From positions 1 to 8,365 of the forward strand of contig JACMMY010000179.1 in assembly GCA_014378805.1 (NCBI GenBank): 8,365 bases of DNA, written 5' to 3'. Positions 1 through 5,946 of the stretch are shown here, piece after piece; the stretch's first letter is position 1; every line of letters begins with the position of its first letter. Both the position numbers and the translations under genes were made by a program. The notes beneath the pieces are model-generated. The model did no database searches. It was not told the DNA's origin and saw only the letters and a list, made by a program, of their open reading frames with translations. This stretch comes from Moraxellaceae bacterium (lineage in GTDB: Bacteria; Pseudomonadota; Gammaproteobacteria; Pseudomonadales; Moraxellaceae).

Positions 1-1208
1 ATTTTCAAATTATATTTTTTTGCCAATGCAACCAATTCGTCCAGTTTTTGAGGTGCAAAAGCCAGTTTGCCATCAATTTCAGCAGGCACGGCTTCTTGTG
101 CAAGATTGACAGGGACGTGCAGCAATGAGCAACTGGTTGATAACAACAACCGATGACCGAGCTTTGCTTTGGCGGTTTCAACCGTAAGATTGAGCGCAAC
201 CAAGTTACTTGCCCAAACACTGCGACCGTTGATCATTCCCAGTGACAAAATTTTGTGCGCTGGTAAGTGATCAAGTATTTGTTTCCAGAAGTATTCGCCT
301 GCCTTTTCACGGCTGATTTCGATATGTAATCCTGCAACGGGTAAATGACAGGCTAGATTGAGATTGTCACCTAACGTGCCAAAATAGGTTCTCACGAGTA
401 ATTTTAAGCCGTCACGACGCTGCAAACGGTTATAAACGCTTTCAAAAGCATTTTTCCAAACTTGTGGTAGATCGAGGACTAATATAGGCTCATCCACTTG
501 CACCCATTCCACGCCAGTTGCCGCCAATTGATCAAACAATTGAACACAGGCTGGTAGTAGCGCGTCAACCAAACCTAACGTCCCTTGATCTGCTTTATTT
601 TCATGGCTGTGAAGGCAACTTTCATCATGCTGATGATTGCTCTGTTCACAAGTTTTAGCAGCGTCATTTGGCTCTACAATTCGGGACAAGTAAAGGAAGC
701 TTACCAAGCCAGGTATAACGACTTTTAAAGGTTTCTTAAAGGCTTTTGCGCGTTCAATTTGCGCCAATAAATCAGAAAAATCAGCCGTAAATGTTTGATC
801 TTTTGTGAGCTCAGGAACGAGGTAATGATAGTTGGTATCAAACCATTTAGTCATTTCCAGTGCAGGGACGTCTGGGCAATTAGGCGCGCGACCACGTGCT
901 AGATAAAATTGACGATCTAACTGATTTAACGCTTGTCCTGCGGCAAAACGTTTCGGTAATACACCGAGACGCGTGGCATGGGTCAAAATACTGTCATAAT
1001 AAACAAAATCACCGACAGTCAGCAGAGATACGCCTGCATCCACTTGCGCCTGCCAGTTGCTGGCTTCAACGGCTTGAGCTTTTTCCAACAATTCAGCCTG
1101 CCTTGATTTACCATGCCAATAATTTTCTTCGGCAAATTTGAGTTCACGTTTTGCGCCAATGCGCGGATAGCCCAAGATGGGGGTAATCGGTAGAGTTGCA
1201 GTTGTCAT
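1..1208 (-). CDS. metE: Cobalamin-independent methionine synthase MetE, N-terminal 402 residues (partial)
   Basis: MetE (5-methyltetrahydropteroyltriglutamate-homocysteine methyltransferase) makes methionine in the cytosol from homocysteine without vitamin B12. Reading the minus strand from the ATG at 1208 gives 402 uninterrupted codons to the window edge, about half of the usual length of roughly 750. Recognisable family motifs are LGYPRIGAKRELKFA (12-26), the EMTKWFDTNYHYLVPE stretch (118-133), GVEWVQVDEPILVLDLPQ (232-249), INGRSVW (326-332) and STSCSLLH (357-364). The catalytic zinc ligands lie in the C-terminal barrel, outside the window. Between LYLSR and the ALLP helix, residues 177-212 form a linker about 26 residues longer than in E. 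coli MetE as I recall it, rich in His and Cys. AGAAGG lies 12 bases before the start, a rather distant Shine-Dalgarno. The gene is divergent from metR, the classic arrangement, implying MetR activation under homocysteine excess (known for the family). Confidence 0.96.
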   Translation of the reverse strand, partial: MTTATLPITPILGYPRIGAKRELKFAEENYWHGKSRQAELLEKAQAVEASNWQAQVDAGVSLLTVGDFVYYDSILTHATRLGVLPKRFAAGQALNQLDRQFYLARGRAPNCPDVPALEMTKWFDTNYHYLVPELTKDQTFTADFSDLLAQIERAKAFKKPLKVVIPGLVSFLYLSRIVEPNDAAKTCEQSNHQHDESCLHSHENKADQGTLGLVDALLPACVQLFDQLAATGVEWVQVDEPILVLDLPQVWKNAFESVYNRLQRRDGLKLLVRTYFGTLGDNLNLACHLPVAGLHIEISREKAGEYFWKQILDHLPAHKILSLGMINGRSVWASNLVALNLTVETAKAKLGHRLLLSTSCSLLHVPVNLAQEAVPAEIDGKLAFAPQKLDELVALAKKYNLK

Positions 1209-1273
1209 GATCAATCAAGACCTTCTAAAAATTTGATGAAGCAGTCTGACGTGATTTAATTAATGTTTATTTG

Positions 1274-1294
1274 TTTCCAATGAGATGTTGAAAA
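1274..1294. promoter_or_regulatory. Imperfect dyad in the metE-metR divergent region, candidate MetR site
   Basis: The 116-base gap between metE and metR contains TTTCCAA, seven bases, then TTGAAAA; the arms match at 6 of 7 positions. Interrupted dyads of this kind are typical of LysR-type operators, and MetR is expected to bind here to activate metE and control itself. The E. coli MetR consensus TGAA-N5-TTCA is not present exactly, so the assignment rests on symmetry and position alone. I found no convincing -35/-10 pair for either gene. Confidence 0.3.
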
Positions 1295-1324
1295 TCAAAT
1301 CCGCGATGGCTGAGAGAAATTAAT

Positions 1325-2245
1325 ATGTTAGAAATACGTCATTTAAAAACATTACATGCCTTGCGCGAGGAAGGATCTTTGGCTGCGGCAGCCGAACATT
1401 TACATCTCACGCCATCCGCATTGTCACATCAATTGAAAGAATTGGAGCAATGGCTGTCATTGTCTTTACTCAGTCGTAAGACCAAACCGTTGCAGTTCTC
1501 GGCTGCGGGACAATGTTTACTGAAATTGGCAGATCAGGTATTGCCCTTGGTGCAGAATGCACGTGGTGAGCTCGTTCGTTTAGCACATGGACAAACAGGG
1601 CGGTTATTGTTGGCATCGGAATGCCACAGTTGCTTTGATTGGCTCATGCCTGTATTAAATAGATATCGACAGGATTTTCCAGATGTTGATTTGGATTTTG
1701 CCAGTGGTTTTGAACCTGAGCCTCATACGCAGTTGCAGCTGGGCGAGATCGATTTATTGGTAACCACAGATTGCTTGCCTTTAAAAGGGGTTCAATATCA
1801 TCGTTTGTTTGATTACGAGTCACGCTTAGTTCTTGCACCTTCTCACCCTTTAGCGACGTTAGACGTTATTAGCGCCGAAGATGTCGCCGCGCAGACGTTG
1901 ATTGCCTATCCAGTCGAACCAACGCGACTCGATATTGTCGCGGGTTTCTTGAGCCCTTACGGCTTGCAGCCGTCAAAATTGCGAACCACTGAATTGACGC
2001 CGATGCTGATTCAATTAGTCGCCAGTGGGCGTGGTGTTGCGGCATTACCTGACTGGGTAGTCAGGGATTATGAACAAAAGGGCTGGGTGGTCAGCCGACG
2101 TTTAATTCCTAAAATTAGTGATGCCGCGATGGTTAATGATGGTTTGCGCCGCACGCTGTATGCGGCTGTGCGTGAGGCAGATGAAGGGCTGGTATTTATG
2201 CAGGGCTTTTTACAGTTGTTAGTGCGTATGACTCAAAGTCGGTAG
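1325..2245 (+). CDS. metR: LysR-type transcriptional activator MetR
   Basis: MetR is a cytosolic LysR-family regulator that activates methionine genes, chiefly metE, with homocysteine as co-effector. The 306-residue product is close to the family length (about 317 in E. coli). Residues 1-60 are the helix-turn-helix domain: MLEIRHLKTL, then GSLAAAAEHLHLTPSALSHQ (17-36), then LEQWL. The effector domain carries the MetR-specific ECHSC (99-103) and DFPDVDLDF (117-125), GEIDLLVTTD (140-149), YESRLVLAPSHPLA (164-177), YPVEPTRLD (195-203) and LVASGRGVAALPDWVV (231-246), all lining up with E. coli MetR as I remember it. The ATG at 1325 is chosen because it begins the canonical N-terminus; GAGAGAAA lies just upstream. 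Divergence from metE supports the specific name rather than a generic LysR call. Confidence 0.95.
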   Translation: MLEIRHLKTLHALREEGSLAAAAEHLHLTPSALSHQLKELEQWLSLSLLSRKTKPLQFSAAGQCLLKLADQVLPLVQNARGELVRLAHGQTGRLLLASECHSCFDWLMPVLNRYRQDFPDVDLDFASGFEPEPHTQLQLGEIDLLVTTDCLPLKGVQYHRLFDYESRLVLAPSHPLATLDVISAEDVAAQTLIAYPVEPTRLDIVAGFLSPYGLQPSKLRTTELTPMLIQLVASGRGVAALPDWVVRDYEQKGWVVSRRLIPKISDAAMVNDGLRRTLYAAVREADEGLVFMQGFLQLLVRMTQSR

Positions 2246-2309
2246 TGACATTTTTTGTCAGAAAATGCCTTGTTGAGAGTTGATAATCAGAGTAAAGTTA
2301 TTTTATGGG

Positions 2310-2330
2310 TAGTATGTGAATACTATTTTT
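2310..2330 (+). terminator. Short hairpin plus T-run, weak terminator after metR
   Basis: TAGTAT, loop GTGA, ATACTA, then five T residues, 65 bases after the metR stop. The six-pair stem is mostly A-T, so it would be weak. A second AT-rich stem (CATTTT at 2249-2254 with AAAATG at 2262-2267) lies right after the stop but has no T-tract. The arrangement is consistent with metR transcription ending here, before the DUF4062 gene. Confidence 0.3.
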
Positions 2331-2422
2331 GAAAGATATTTGCGAACTGTGTCATATGCATTCGTGTTTTTTTAGTCTTTGCGATACTGATGTAGTTGCT
2401 TGGCTATCAAGGCAACGATACA

Positions 2423-2467
2423 ATGTTTAACAGCGGCAACATGGAAAGTCTGCTTAGATCATCCTGA
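2423..2467 (+). other. Possible 14-codon upstream ORF in the DUF4062 leader
   Basis: An ATG at 2423 opens a short frame encoding MFNSGNMESLLRSS that ends in TGA at 2465-2467, 38 bases before the DUF4062 start. AAGG at 2409-2412 could be its Shine-Dalgarno (10-base spacing). The last codons run through the left arm of the hairpin that pairs with the DUF4062 start codon. No homology is claimed. It may be chance, since ORFs of this size are common; the position is what makes it notable. An extended -10-like TGCGATACT at 2380-2388 lies upstream, without a good -35. Confidence 0.2.
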
Positions 2468-2511
2468 TTTTAGATGGTCACAAGATCATATATAGGGGCG
2501 ATCAGATGATC
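2457..2511 (+). promoter_or_regulatory. Potential start-codon-sequestering hairpin before the DUF4062 gene
   Basis: GATCATCCTGAT (2457-2468) can pair with ATCAGATGATC (2501-2511): 11 base pairs with one bulged C and a 32-base loop. The right arm contains the ATG (2506-2508), and the loop holds the Shine-Dalgarno AGGGG (2494-2498). In mRNA the stem would mask the start codon. Four GATC sites occur in these 55 bases (2457, 2484, 2500, 2508). The pairing is seen directly; the regulatory role is inferred. Apart from the features listed here, the 260-base gap from 2246 to 2505 holds no gene I can support. Confidence 0.35.
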
Positions 2512-3585
2512 GACAAGCGCTATCATGTATTTATCAGTTCGTCAGGCCCAGACATGCAGCCTGAGCGTTCTGTTTTAGCACAAACATTGGCAAGTCTTGG
2601 TTTTTTCTCTTGGGGCTTAGAGGCGCGTACGCCACAGACGACGGCTTTTGCACGACGTCAGATCGATGATTGTGATTACTTTGTTTTATTGCTCGGCTCT
2701 CGTTACGGTGACTTATCTGCATCGGGAGTCAGTTATGTGCATTTAGAATATATCTATGCCATAACTAAGCAAAAACCTGTCTTGGTGATTTTGCATGAGT
2801 CGCCAGAAACACGTTCGCCAGAATGTCAGGAACCGACTAAAGAAGGGCAACGCAAATTTGAGGATTTCCGTCGCCAGCTTCAGCGCGAACGCGATATGGT
2901 GCTTACGTTCCGTGAACCCAAAGAGCTCGAAGTGATTTTACGTCATGCAATGCCGCAATTGACTCAGCGTTATCCTTCAATGGGCTGGGTTCGTCCTAGC
3001 GATGTGCCGATGAAGGCGCTTCAACTCGAAAATGATAAACTGCGCCAGAAAGTTGCTCATCTGACCAGTCTCAGCAAAAATCGACTTGGAACCAATAGCG
3101 CGCAATTAAAAAATTCTTTGCAAAATGGCGTCCATATCGAAGACGAGTCATCACAACTTGATGTTCCAGTGGTGAGTGGTGATGAGGTCATCTCATTTGA
3201 TTATCGGGTACATGCTTATCAGGATGGTAACTTCCGTGAGCTACGTCCACGACGGAAGATGACGTGGAATGAAATTTTATTTGCAGTTGGTCCAGGCTTT
3301 CGTCCAGCGGCACCCGAGGACTCCTTTGCACGCCTGTTGAATGAGTATCTGAATATTTCGGCGCTAGGGGATGTACATGAAGTCATGCCACGTGCTCATG
3401 CGACTGCGCGATGTCAAATTAATGTGCGATCCTTGCATGCAATCAAAATGCAATTGAAGAACAATCATTGGATTGTGCCGATAGGACGTGATGATCGGCA
3501 TCATATTCTTTGGGGATTATCTTCGGTTGGTGAGTCACATCTCAATGCATTGATGACGCATCAACATCTAGAAACAGGTTCGTAG
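2506..3585 (+). CDS. DUF4062 (TIR-like) protein with coiled coil and winged-helix-like C-terminus
   Basis: This 359-residue soluble protein has an N-terminal DUF4062 domain (about 5-100): YHVFISSSGPDMQPER (6-21), a GLEA loop with E39, then DDCDYFVLLLGSRYG (54-68), YVHLEY (77-82) and KQKPVLVILHE (88-98). These match the SSTxxDMxxER / DDCDYYxxxxGxRYG pattern of the family, which is placed in the TIR-like superfamily. Residues 112-165 end in PSMGWVRPSDVP, also typical of family members of about 350 residues. A leucine-heptad coiled coil covers roughly 169-190. The C-terminal part (about 228-350) includes MTWNEILFAVGP, and its end (INVRSLHAIKMQLKNN, then WGLSSVGESHLNALM) looks like a winged helix. 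No signal peptide or membrane segment is visible. The start has a good AGGGG Shine-Dalgarno seven bases away. DUF4062 domains occur in predicted immune or STAND-type proteins, so a stress or anti-phage role is possible but unproven; no other defence gene is adjacent. Confidence 0.85.
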   Translation: MIDKRYHVFISSSGPDMQPERSVLAQTLASLGFFSWGLEARTPQTTAFARRQIDDCDYFVLLLGSRYGDLSASGVSYVHLEYIYAITKQKPVLVILHESPETRSPECQEPTKEGQRKFEDFRRQLQRERDMVLTFREPKELEVILRHAMPQLTQRYPSMGWVRPSDVPMKALQLENDKLRQKVAHLTSLSKNRLGTNSAQLKNSLQNGVHIEDESSQLDVPVVSGDEVISFDYRVHAYQDGNFRELRPRRKMTWNEILFAVGPGFRPAAPEDSFARLLNEYLNISALGDVHEVMPRAHATARCQINVRSLHAIKMQLKNNHWIVPIGRDDRHHILWGLSSVGESHLNALMTHQHLETGS

Positions 3586-3636
3586 TCGCAGCATAAATCT
3601 TTTTTCTGATCATTTATATTGAGTTTCTTGACACAA

Positions 3637-4638
3637 ATGACTCCCATACTTTCTGAAAGTTTTCCTCAGCCTAAAAAGGCTGTGCTCTTGGTGAATTTGG
3701 GTACTCCCGATGCGCCAACACCACAAGCGGTTGGTCGATTCTTACGTGAATTTCTCTCTGATCAGCGCGTCATTGAAATTCCAAGACTACTGTGGCAAGT
3801 CATTCTGAATCTTTTTGTGATCCCCTTGCGAGCAAAGCGAGTTGCTCATGCTTATGCTGATATTTGGGTAAATGACGACTCACCCATGCGCGTGATTCTG
3901 AATGCCCAAGCAACTGCACTGGCGCACAAATTGGCTGACCTCGGATGCAGTGATGTCGAAGTGGTCCCTGTGATGACTTACGGCAACCCTTCAATGACGC
4001 TTGCATTAAATCGCTTGAACAAAAGTGGCGTTGAGCAAATTATTGTGTTGCCATTATTTCCTCAATATTCTGCGACATCAACGGGTCCAGTTTATGACAT
4101 AGTCGCGAAATGGTCGTTGGTACAGCGTAATCTACCGTCTATAACGTTGATTAAAGATTATTTTGGCCATCCTATTTTTATTCAAGCTCTGGCGGATAGT
4201 GTACGACGATATCAAGCCATTCATGGACAGCCTGATAAATTACTGATGTCGTTTCACGGAATTCCGCAGCCATATGCAGATCGTGGAGATCCTTATCCAG
4301 AGCGTTGCCATGCAACGGCAAGACTTTTAGCACAAGCATTAGACTTGTCTGATGACGCTTGGGCAATCAGCTTCCAGTCACGTTTTGGCCGCCAAGAATG
4401 GGTGAAACCGTATACCAATCTTACCTTGCAAGAATGGGGGAAATCGGGTCTGAAGTCAGTTCAAGTGATTAGCCCTGCGTTTTCAGCAGATTGCTTAGAG
4501 ACATTAGAAGAGCTTGCAGTAGAAAATCGAGATACCTTTGTGGATGCTGGGGGTCAGCACTATGCTTATATTCCCGCACTCAATGATGACAGTCTTCATA
4601 TTGATATGATGGCGAGCTTGGTTCGTCATTTACTATGA
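3637..4638 (+). CDS. hemH: Ferrochelatase HemH
   Basis: HemH inserts ferrous iron into protoporphyrin IX, the last step of protoheme synthesis, at the cytoplasmic face of the inner membrane. The product has 333 residues from this ATG, normal for the bacterial enzyme. Family signatures are KKAVLLVNLGTPDAPT (13-28), FLREFLSDQRVIEIPR (35-50), TYGNPSM (114-120), LPLFPQYSATSTG (138-150), MSFHGIP (204-210) with catalytic H207, and SPAFSADCLETLEEL (279-293) with the conserved acidic E288. An in-frame TTG at 3619 would add six residues (339 total). I prefer the ATG because the homology begins shortly after it, but neither start has a convincing Shine-Dalgarno. The gene follows the DUF4062 gene after 51 bases with no clear terminator or promoter between, so co-transcription is plausible. 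Confidence 0.96.
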   Translation: MTPILSESFPQPKKAVLLVNLGTPDAPTPQAVGRFLREFLSDQRVIEIPRLLWQVILNLFVIPLRAKRVAHAYADIWVNDDSPMRVILNAQATALAHKLADLGCSDVEVVPVMTYGNPSMTLALNRLNKSGVEQIIVLPLFPQYSATSTGPVYDIVAKWSLVQRNLPSITLIKDYFGHPIFIQALADSVRRYQAIHGQPDKLLMSFHGIPQPYADRGDPYPERCHATARLLAQALDLSDDAWAISFQSRFGRQEWVKPYTNLTLQEWGKSGLKSVQVISPAFSADCLETLEELAVENRDTFVDAGGQHYAYIPALNDDSLHIDMMASLVRHLL

Positions 4639-4643
4639 AGTCT

Positions 4644-4657
4644 TTCCCTTGAGGGAA
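4644..4657. terminator. Small hairpin between the convergent hemH and amidotransferase genes
   Basis: TTCCC, loop TTGA, GGGAA lies six bases after the hemH stop, in the 65-base gap between two convergent genes. The stem is five pairs and no T-tract follows on either strand, so it is at best a weak terminator. Position is the main argument. Confidence 0.25.
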
Positions 4658-4703
4658 TGGCATGAGATAAACGGCGACGAAACAATCTCTCTTTGCAGAA
4701 TCG

Positions 4704-5519
4704 CTATGCAGATTGAACCAGCGCGGGTTTCGGCGTGACAGACGTTTGCGTCCGGTAACGCAAGAAGCCATCGACAAAACCTAACAGTTCCCCAGAGGAA
4801 AATGCGGTCCATTGTTCATTATCCGTTAATGGCTCGGTCGCAATAACCGCAACACGATCGTCGGGTGTCGTATGATGACTGAAGTCGATATCAACATCCA
4901 TATCAATCAAATGTGCCTGACTAAACGGCCACGCACGTACTAACCAGTGCAGGTTGGTCGTTGCATAAGCAAACAAGGCTTGGCCATTTGAAAGAATAAA
5001 ATTAAATGTACCATGCGCCGCAATCGTTGGCGCCATTTCAGCGAGTGCATCAAAAATTTGCGGGATCGTCGGTTCGGAGTAACCAAAACGTGCGCGTAAA
5101 CCTTGCAGTAATGCACAATAAGCGCGCTCACTATCGGTTGTGCCGACGGGTATATAACTGCCATCTAATTCTGGCGAATAGTCTTGTAGATTGCCGTTAT
5201 GGGCAAAAATCCAATGACGTCCCCATAGTTCACGCATAAACGGATGGCTATTTTCGAGTTCGATTTTGCCTTGGGTCGCTTTGCGGATATGCGCAATGAC
5301 ATTTTTAGATTTAATCGGGTGGTTGCGCAAGCAGTTTGCAATCGGTGAATCGACCGCGGATTGACTCTCGACAAATAAACGACATGCTTTGTTCTCAAAA
5401 AAAGCAATTCCCCAGCCATCAGAGTGGTTCGATGTCACGCCTGCGCGCTGCGTAAAACCTTTAAAGGAAAAGGTAATGTCAGTTGGAGTGGCGCAGTTCA
5501 TGCCGAGTAATTGGCACAT
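4704..5519 (-). CDS. yafJ: Class II glutamine amidotransferase, YafJ type
   Basis: This 271-residue cytosolic protein is an N-terminal nucleophile (Ntn) glutamine amidotransferase, predicted to hydrolyse glutamine to release ammonia. Its acceptor substrate is not known. The initiator Met is followed by C2, the expected catalytic nucleophile (MCQLLGMN). Other family features are NHSDGWGIAFFE (31-42), IAHIRKATQGK (75-85), the ENSHPF motif (89-94), WIFAHNGNL (103-111), the GTTDSE loop (126-131), TNLHWLVR (188-195), and IDFSHHTTPDDRVAVIATEPLT (211-232). It aligns nearly end to end with E. coli YafJ (about 255 residues) as I recall it, with a short extra C-terminal tail. The start is fixed by the need for Cys at position 2. 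GAAGGAG lies 13 bases upstream, a long spacing. The gene converges on hemH and diverges from the diguanylate cyclase gene. Confidence 0.93.
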   Translation of the reverse strand: MCQLLGMNCATPTDITFSFKGFTQRAGVTSNHSDGWGIAFFENKACRLFVESQSAVDSPIANCLRNHPIKSKNVIAHIRKATQGKIELENSHPFMRELWGRHWIFAHNGNLQDYSPELDGSYIPVGTTDSERAYCALLQGLRARFGYSEPTIPQIFDALAEMAPTIAAHGTFNFILSNGQALFAYATTNLHWLVRAWPFSQAHLIDMDVDIDFSHHTTPDDRVAVIATEPLTDNEQWTAFSSGELLGFVDGFLRYRTQTSVTPKPALVQSA

Positions 5520-5556
5520 GTCGAGATCTAAGCTCCTTCGGTTGAGTAATGGGTCG

Positions 5557-5634
5557 TTACATCTAGTGTAGCAGCATCATTTTATGACGCGTGAATCATT
5601 GTCAATCAGTATAGCGGATTAAAACTAGATGTAA
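5557..5634. repeat. Perfect 11-bp inverted repeat flanking the amidotransferase promoter candidate
   Basis: TTACATCTAGT at 5557-5567 is the exact reverse complement of ACTAGATGTAA at 5624-5634, with 56 bases between. The arms bracket the minus-strand TTGACA/TAAAAT pair, so they could be paired operator sites for a looping regulator, or arms of a cruciform. The symmetry is seen directly; the function is inferred. Confidence 0.5.
5579..5605 (-). promoter_or_regulatory. Candidate sigma70 promoter for the amidotransferase gene
   Basis: On the minus strand a perfect -35 TTGACA (5600-5605) is followed after 15 bases by TAAAAT (5579-5584), which matches the -10 consensus at 5 of 6. The short spacer is a weakness. 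An alternative pair, CTTACA (5630-5635) with TATACT (5608-5613) and a 16-base spacer, lies just upstream. Either would give a leader of roughly 50-80 bases. Confidence 0.4.
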
Positions 5635-5645
5635 GATAGATTCTG

Positions 5646-5675
5646 GCAAGTAATCGGAAGTAAAAGCAAGTAATC
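5646..5675. repeat. Three tandem 10-bp units upstream of the cyclase promoter candidate
   Basis: GCAAGTAATC, GGAAGTAAAA, GCAAGTAATC run head to tail. The outer two are identical and the middle one shares GxAAGTAAxx. The 10-base period places each unit on the same DNA face, and the array ends two bases before a -35-like TTGATC, as expected for an activator binding array. Confidence 0.4.
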
Positions 5676-5677
5676 AA

Positions 5678-5705
5678 TTGATCGCAGCTTTGCAGAAAAT
5701 ATAAT
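5678..5705 (+). promoter_or_regulatory. Candidate sigma70 promoter for the diguanylate cyclase gene
   Basis: TTGATC (5678-5683) and a perfect TATAAT (5700-5705) are separated by 16 bases on the plus strand. Transcription would start near 5712, leaving a leader of about 235 bases to the ATG at 5947, or about 110 to the GTG at 5821. Confidence 0.45.
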
Positions 5706-5946
5706 GAAAGAATGATGCGATTCTATTTTTGGCTGAATACAAAATTATTACTTTATAAAAACATTTAATATCATATGTTTAAGGTGTTTTTTGATAGTGT
5801 GATTTGCTGCAAGACAAATAGTGTGCATCGGGATCAAAAGTTACTCGTCGGAAATATTGAAAAATTGTTGGTATTTATTAATCAAGCGCATAGATTATTC
5901 TTCTTTGGATATACCTAAAAGTAAAAAAGTAGGTCTGAGAAGGAAA

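Larger units (their letters stand above)
5520..5946. other. 427-base divergent regulatory region between the amidotransferase and diguanylate cyclase genes
   Basis: No gene is supported here. The region is AT-rich and holds promoter-like elements in both directions, an 11-bp perfect inverted repeat and a triplicated 10-bp motif, each listed separately. Bases 5821-5946 stay open in frame with the cyclase from a GTG at 5821, so its protein could be up to 42 residues longer. That extension has little family character and no good ribosome site. I looked for a c-di-GMP riboswitch in the leader and did not recognise one. Confidence 0.5.

Noticed and set aside
896..1141. Plus-strand 81-codon frame opposite metE
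   Set aside because: metE reads through this stretch without interruption and with family motifs; the plus-strand product is a shadow.
1325..1838. Frame on the minus strand (1644-1838) within metR
   Set aside because: It is antisense to well-conserved MetR effector-domain sequence and has no independent support.
2246..4638. Multi-gene defence island around the DUF4062 gene
   Set aside because: The flanking genes are metR and hemH, both housekeeping. There is no integrase, transposase, tRNA-end repeat, nuclease or methylase and no clear shift in base composition.
5165..5419. Minus-strand 84-codon frame inside the amidotransferase gene
   Set aside because: It lies out of frame within a gene whose catalytic motifs are continuous across the same bases.
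5706..5946. Possible c-di-GMP riboswitch in the cyclase leader
   Set aside because: The long leader and the gene's function made it worth checking, but I could not recognise the conserved core or the tetraloop/receptor arrangement of known classes by eye.
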